Shown here piece after piece: positions 13,076-16,502 of a stretch of DNA of 16,502 nucleotides (the first letter of the stretch is position 1; each line of letters opens with the position of its first letter). The DNA comes from Kangiella sp. (GTDB taxonomy: Bacteria > Pseudomonadota > Gammaproteobacteria > Enterobacterales > Kangiellaceae). Below the pieces are notes generated by a model. That model saw only the letters and a program-made list of their open reading frames with translations, did no database searches and had not been told where the DNA came from. Both the position numbers and the translations under genes were made by a program. The stretch covers positions 88,434 to 104,935 of the forward strand of contig NVVT01000001.1 of assembly GCA_002733465.1 (NCBI GenBank). Reading direction: 5' to 3'.

Positions 13076-15196
13076 TTAAATCGCTATTTGAGCCATCATA
13101 AATTGCTTTATCTTAGCTTCTGTTGGAACCGCAACATTCATTAAATTTATATTATGTGGGTTGGGTGTATCCGGCATTGTTAGACGCTCTATTGGCGCGT
13201 CCAAATCAAAAAAAGCTTCCTTCGCTAAAGTCGCAGAAATTTCAGCTCCAAAACCTGCCGTTAAATTATCCTCATGGACAATTAAACAACGGCCAGTCTT
13301 TTTAACAGACGTTAAAACGAGTTCTTTATCCCAAGGCTGGATGGTTCTTAAATCGATCACTTCCACACCATTTGCAATATCTAAGGCGGCTGACTCGCAA
13401 CGCTCGACCATAGCTCCCCAAGTAATTACGGTTAGCTTATGTCCTTTAGTTATCACTTTTCCTTTTCCAAAAGGGATCACAAAATCGTTTCCGGGATAAG
13501 GACGTCTTGCCCATCGACCATCCAATAACGAACGGTGCTCAAAGAAAATTGTTGGGTTGTTATCACGTAACGCATATCTTAAAAGCCCCACCGCATCTTC
13601 TGCATTGGATGGCATGACTACTTGCCAACCAATTTTGTGTGCCCATTCAACCTCATCACACATTGAATGCCAAGGATCGCCTCGACCTGCAAAACCACCA
13701 GGAATTCTAACTACCATAGGCGCCGCAAATTGATTATTAGTTCGCCATCTCATAATACCGGTATCGGATAATTGCTCTGCAGCTGGCTCGGCATATTTTC
13801 TAAACTGAATCTCTGGCACAGGCATTAAACCCGATAATGCCATGCCTACAGAACGTCCGATAATGCCTTCCTCAGACAAACTAGTATCAAACACTCTATG
13901 AGCGCCGTACTTTTCATTAAGCCCTAGCGTAGCAGCATGTACGCCTCCTTTAGGGCCAACATCTTCACCAAAGACTAAGACTTTTGGGTTGATCGATAAT
14001 TCATGATCTAAAACATTACGTATAGCGGTGAGCATGTTGAGTCTCGGACCTGAAGGGCTCGCTGCTTCAGTGACATTCGGAAATTGATAATCATCCGCAT
14101 GTAACCCACCGCGTAATTGAATTTCTGGATTATCATATTTATCTTTTTCCGCAAATACGTACTTGGTTAGTTTCGCACAATCTGGCTCAGGCCTCTGTTT
14201 AGCTTTTTCAATGGCATTTTTTACGTCGTCATAGGCTTGTGTGGTTAACTCTTGCCAACCGGCTTCATCCAATATTTTTTCTTCTGAACAATAAGTTTTT
14301 AATTTAGGTAATGGATCATTCGCTTGTTCACTTTTTACCATTGCTTCTGGTTTATAAGTTTGTGTATCTTGGAATGTGTGACCACATAAACGAGGCACTT
14401 TTAATCTAAGCAAACATGTGCCTAAACCGGCTCTTGTGTATTCTACTGCCTCAGAAATAAGACGGCTTGCCTCAATTGGATCAGTGCCATCACCATCAAT
14501 AATCTTTAAATTTTTATACGAAGCTAAATTAGCAACTTGATCACCGCCAGGTGTTTGAACCGTTTGCGGAACTGAAATACCGTAACCATTATCCTCAATA
14601 TAGAATAGATGTGGTAAGTTATTAGTAGTCGATATATTTAGTGCCGACCAAAAACCACTAGTAGACATAGACGAGTCTCCACCCATTGAAAGACCGATTG
14701 CACCTCGGTATTTGTCATTTTTCAGTTCATCACGATTATAGATAATTGACTGAGCCCAACCGGAAATAGGTGTGTACTGCGCGCCGACTCCGCCACACAT
14801 AGGGAATAACATAGCGCCTTTTCGCTCGATATTCGGATAATTACAAACCACGCCAATATCTCGGCCATCACTGTAACCACCGGACTTTGCCATAGGCGAT
14901 GCAACAGCATCTTCAATATCAAGACCAAGAGAGAGTACAAAAGGGCGAGAACGATAATAACCAGTTGCTCCATCGTGGGGGTGAGTTAGCATTGAGCCTA
15001 ATAATATTTGCGCTAAATCATGACCTCGTGCTGAAAATTGGTTAAAAACAAGCTTTGCGGGTACAAGCTCTTTCTCTTCAATGTCATCCATTGCACGGGA
15101 TAATTGCATGTAGTAGGCGATTTTTTTCCAATCTATAGCGGGTGCCAAGTTAGATATTGGTGCATTTTCAGTGCTTCTAGCGATGTTCTGACTCAT
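13076..15196 (-). CDS. fused alpha-beta E1 component of a 2-oxo acid dehydrogenase complex
   Basis: A thiamine diphosphate-dependent decarboxylase joining the E1 alpha and beta subunits in one 706-residue chain; likely substrates are branched-chain 2-oxo acids. The alpha half (1 to about 345) has FNQFSARGHDLAQILLGS (51-68), DGATGYYRSRP (75-85), and the cofactor motif GGDSSMSTSG (172-181) ending at EDNGYGIS (201-208), where the usual GDG and NN are GDS and DN. The beta half (about 385-706) has VFGEDVGPKGG (408-418), FDTSLSEEGIIGRSVGMA (436-453), PEIQFRKYAEPAAEQL (461-476), VVRIPGG and the C-terminal transketolase-type domain with IDLRTIQPWD. A linker of about 40 residues joins the halves. It heads an operon with E2 and has its own strong promoter. 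No E3 gene lies nearby, so a lipoamide dehydrogenase from elsewhere must serve the complex. Confidence 0.93.
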   Translation of the reverse strand: MSQNIARSTENAPISNLAPAIDWKKIAYYMQLSRAMDDIEEKELVPAKLVFNQFSARGHDLAQILLGSMLTHPHDGATGYYRSRPFVLSLGLDIEDAVASPMAKSGGYSDGRDIGVVCNYPNIERKGAMLFPMCGGVGAQYTPISGWAQSIIYNRDELKNDKYRGAIGLSMGGDSSMSTSGFWSALNISTTNNLPHLFYIEDNGYGISVPQTVQTPGGDQVANLASYKNLKIIDGDGTDPIEASRLISEAVEYTRAGLGTCLLRLKVPRLCGHTFQDTQTYKPEAMVKSEQANDPLPKLKTYCSEEKILDEAGWQELTTQAYDDVKNAIEKAKQRPEPDCAKLTKYVFAEKDKYDNPEIQLRGGLHADDYQFPNVTEAASPSGPRLNMLTAIRNVLDHELSINPKVLVFGEDVGPKGGVHAATLGLNEKYGAHRVFDTSLSEEGIIGRSVGMALSGLMPVPEIQFRKYAEPAAEQLSDTGIMRWRTNNQFAAPMVVRIPGGFAGRGDPWHSMCDEVEWAHKIGWQVVMPSNAEDAVGLLRYALRDNNPTIFFEHRSLLDGRWARRPYPGNDFVIPFGKGKVITKGHKLTVITWGAMVERCESAALDIANGVEVIDLRTIQPWDKELVLTSVKKTGRCLIVHEDNLTAGFGAEISATLAKEAFFDLDAPIERLTMPDTPNPHNINLMNVAVPTEAKIKQFMMAQIAI

Positions 15197-15228
15197 TTTT
15201 TTCTAATAAATAGTTTTTCATTAGTTGA

Positions 15229-15258
15229 ATTATAGAGCTATTTGAGTTGTTTTTGCAA
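15229..15258 (-). promoter_or_regulatory. predicted promoter of the E1-E2 operon
   Basis: On the minus strand TTGCAA (15258-15253, four of six) and a perfect TATAAT (15234-15229) are 18 bases apart. Transcription would begin about 25 bases before the E1 ATG at 15196. The -35 hexamer is also one half of the palindrome at 15253-15272. Confidence 0.55.
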
Positions 15259-15272
15259 CTTATTGGTTGCAA
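15253..15272. promoter_or_regulatory. candidate operator over the E1 promoter
   Basis: TTGCAAC and GTTGCAA form a perfect seven-base inverted repeat with a six-base spacer. The half nearer the gene coincides with the -35 box, so a dimeric repressor bound here would exclude RNA polymerase. It does not match the LiuR, PsrA or Lrp consensus sites that I can recall, and the regulator is not encoded next to it. Confidence 0.45.
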
Positions 15273-15302
15273 GTTCAACGATAACCAGTATTAAAGTCAC
15301 CT

Positions 15303-15354
15303 CCCCCCTTTGCGAAGGTCGTTACATGGATGTAACGATCTTCGCAAAGAGGGG
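15303..15354. repeat. long imperfect palindrome between E1 and yheV
   Basis: The 52-base stretch reads nearly the same on both strands: CTTTGCGAAGGTCGTTACAT (15308-15327) pairs with ATGTAACGATCTTCGCAAAG (15330-15349), with one G-T position, and the CCCC/GGGG ends (15303-15306, 15351-15354) continue the stem after one mismatch. It would fold into a stem of about 25 pairs. It lies between divergent genes, 107 bases from E1, so it is not a normal terminator for either; it is more likely a dispersed repeat. The remaining bases to yheV are AT-rich with no convincing promoter. Confidence 0.75.
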
Positions 15355-15467
15355 AATAAAATAATACGGATCATTAAAAGTATTGATGAAAAAAATCTCT
15401 ATCAATGATATCTTTTTAAGTTGTTTCCAGCGCAATCAGATGAAAAACTCTTTAAATACTAATTACT

Positions 15468-15689
15468 ATGAACTACAAACAAAACCCTAAACAAAAACGC
15501 TTTATTGCTGGTGCTAATTGCCCGAGCTGCGATGAGCTAGATTCGCTTGCTTTATATAGCCACGATCAAAGTATCGAGTGTGTATCTTGTGGTTACACGC
15601 AAACAAGTCAACAACGCGATCAAACCGAAAATAAAGAGCATTCATCACCGTTAACAATTGGCGATATCAAAATTACCCGTGTGGACTAA
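15468..15689 (+). CDS. yheV: YheV family zinc-ribbon protein
   Basis: A 73-residue putative metal-binding protein of the YheV family, found mainly in gammaproteobacteria and of unknown function. Two CxxC pairs, Cys18-Cys21 (NCPSC) and Cys38-Cys41 (ECVSC), form a zinc ribbon. The leading KQKRFIAGANCPSC and DSLALY are the family signature. The C-terminal third is polar and ends in IGDIKITRVD. No Shine-Dalgarno sequence is visible before the ATG. It is followed after three bases by the transporter gene, so the two are probably one transcript, although a functional link is not evident. Confidence 0.92.
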   Translation: MNYKQNPKQKRFIAGANCPSCDELDSLALYSHDQSIECVSCGYTQTSQQRDQTENKEHSSPLTIGDIKITRVD

Positions 15690-15692
15690 ACG

Positions 15693-16502
15693 ATGTTAAA
15701 TCATAATAAAATAACAATTATAAGTTCAACCGCAGACTTTTTTAGTCGCATCATGCAAAGATGGCTTCCTGATGCTTTTTTAATCGCGGTTATTTTAACC
15801 GGGTTTATCTTTATATCTGGGGTTGTTTTTGAACAACAAACAGTTACTCAAATGGCTAACCATTGGGGGGAAGGTTTTTGGAAGCTACTAAGCTTTTCAA
15901 TGCAAATGGTGCTTATTCTTTTACTGGGGAGTATTTTGGCGATAAGTCGTCCTGTTAAAAAAGGACTTGCCAAAATCGCATCGCTTGCACGTACGCCAAG
16001 CCAAGCATTGATCTTGGTCTCTCTTGTTTCAATGCTTGCCGCATGGCTAAATTGGGGATTTGGATTGGTTGTTGGCGCTCTAGTTGCTAAAGAAGTTGCT
16101 AGCAGAGTTAAAGATGTTCACTTTCCGTTATTAATCGCAACAGCATATAGCGGAATGTTAATTTGGCACGCTGGCATTTCAGGATCAATTCCTATTAAAA
16201 TTGCGTCCGGCGGACAAGATGCCTTAAGTCAATTACTTGGAGGAAATGTTATACCTCTATCGGAGACAATTTTTGCCTGGCAGAATCTGGTTATTATCGC
16301 TGTTCTAGTAGTCACTTTACCTATTTTATCTATTTTTATGTCTCCCAAAAAGGATGATTTAATTCGATTTAAAAAAATTGAGGAAATCGAAGTTACTATC
16401 GATAAATCCACGCTAACGCCCGCGGAAAAACTAGAGCATTTGCCTGTCATTAATTATCTGTTAATCACTATTGCTAGCATTTATTTATTCAATTATTTTT
16501 CA
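15693..16502 (+). CDS. atoE: short-chain fatty acid transporter, AtoE family, 3' end outside the window
   Basis: An inner-membrane permease of the AtoE (SCFA_trans) family, thought to import short-chain fatty acids such as acetoacetate or butyrate. The frame is open for 270 codons from the ATG at 15693 to the window edge; family members have about 440 residues, so some 60 percent is seen. Family motifs present are RWLPDAFLIAVILT (24-37), the conserved AAWLNWGFGLVVGAL (115-129) and SGMLIWHAGISGSIPI (151-166). At least six hydrophobic segments are visible, with a charged cytoplasmic-type loop near 220-250. It follows yheV by three bases. Its presence next to a lipase, glycerol pathway and 2-oxo acid dehydrogenase fits a lipid- and amino-acid-degrading lifestyle, but it is not in their operons. 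Confidence 0.9.
   Translation, partial: MLNHNKITIISSTADFFSRIMQRWLPDAFLIAVILTGFIFISGVVFEQQTVTQMANHWGEGFWKLLSFSMQMVLILLLGSILAISRPVKKGLAKIASLARTPSQALILVSLVSMLAAWLNWGFGLVVGALVAKEVASRVKDVHFPLLIATAYSGMLIWHAGISGSIPIKIASGGQDALSQLLGGNVIPLSETIFAWQNLVIIAVLVVTLPILSIFMSPKKDDLIRFKKIEEIEVTIDKSTLTPAEKLEHLPVINYLLITIASIYLFNYFS

Noticed and set aside
14722..14973. Minus-strand frame of 83 codons inside E1
   Set aside because: It is an alternate frame within the E1 alpha half, where conserved motifs in the main frame leave no room for a second gene.

Overview
The window is AT-rich and densely coded bacterial chromosome. A YheV-type zinc-ribbon gene, a full-length bacterial prolyl-tRNA synthetase with an editing insertion, DUF1304 and DUF924 genes and an AtoE-type transporter together suggest a low-GC marine-type gammaproteobacterium. 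A Kangiella-like lineage is a guess that cannot be tested here. No phage, plasmid, transposase, rRNA, tRNA or CRISPR signal was found. No stretch above 300 bases lacks a gene; the longest gap is 271 bases, at 15197-15467.

Layout. From 1 to 3151 (minus strand) proS, a membrane-anchored lytic transglycosylase and a patatin-like phospholipase (cut by the window edge) form a compact operon, with a candidate promoter before proS. From 3263 to 5167 (minus) a short GntR-type repressor, a seven-helix membrane protein of unknown role and a small alpha/beta hydrolase form a second operon. A 24-bp inverted repeat lies on its predicted -10 box and suggests autorepression. From 5356 to 6111 (plus) there is an unrecognised 109-residue protein and a DUF1304 membrane protein. 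A toxin-antitoxin pair (Phd-type antitoxin, PIN-domain toxin) follows at 6200-6837. Its promoter is built from a four-copy 8-bp tandem repeat in which every copy carries a perfect -35 hexamer.

From 6934 to 10801 (plus) is a glycerol or monoacylglycerol catabolic block: an unrecognised 112-residue protein translationally coupled to glycerol kinase (glpK), then a monoglyceride-lipase-like hydrolase coupled to a short glycerol-3-phosphate dehydrogenase (glpD). The inferred route is monoacylglycerol to glycerol plus fatty acid, then glycerol-3-phosphate, then dihydroxyacetone phosphate. A DUF924 gene follows on the minus strand. From 11570 to 15196 (minus) are the E2 and the fused alpha-beta E1 of a 2-oxo acid dehydrogenase complex, probably branched-chain type, with no E3 gene in view. 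The plus strand ends with yheV and a truncated short-chain fatty acid transporter gene.

The E1-E2 locus is surrounded by three different palindromic repeat elements: after E2, between E1 and E2, and upstream of E1. I see no clearly new multi-gene system. The best leads are the repeat-built toxin-antitoxin promoter, the unknown protein coupled to glpK, the GntR-membrane protein-hydrolase operon, the short GlpD, and the palindrome covering the -35 box of the E1 promoter.
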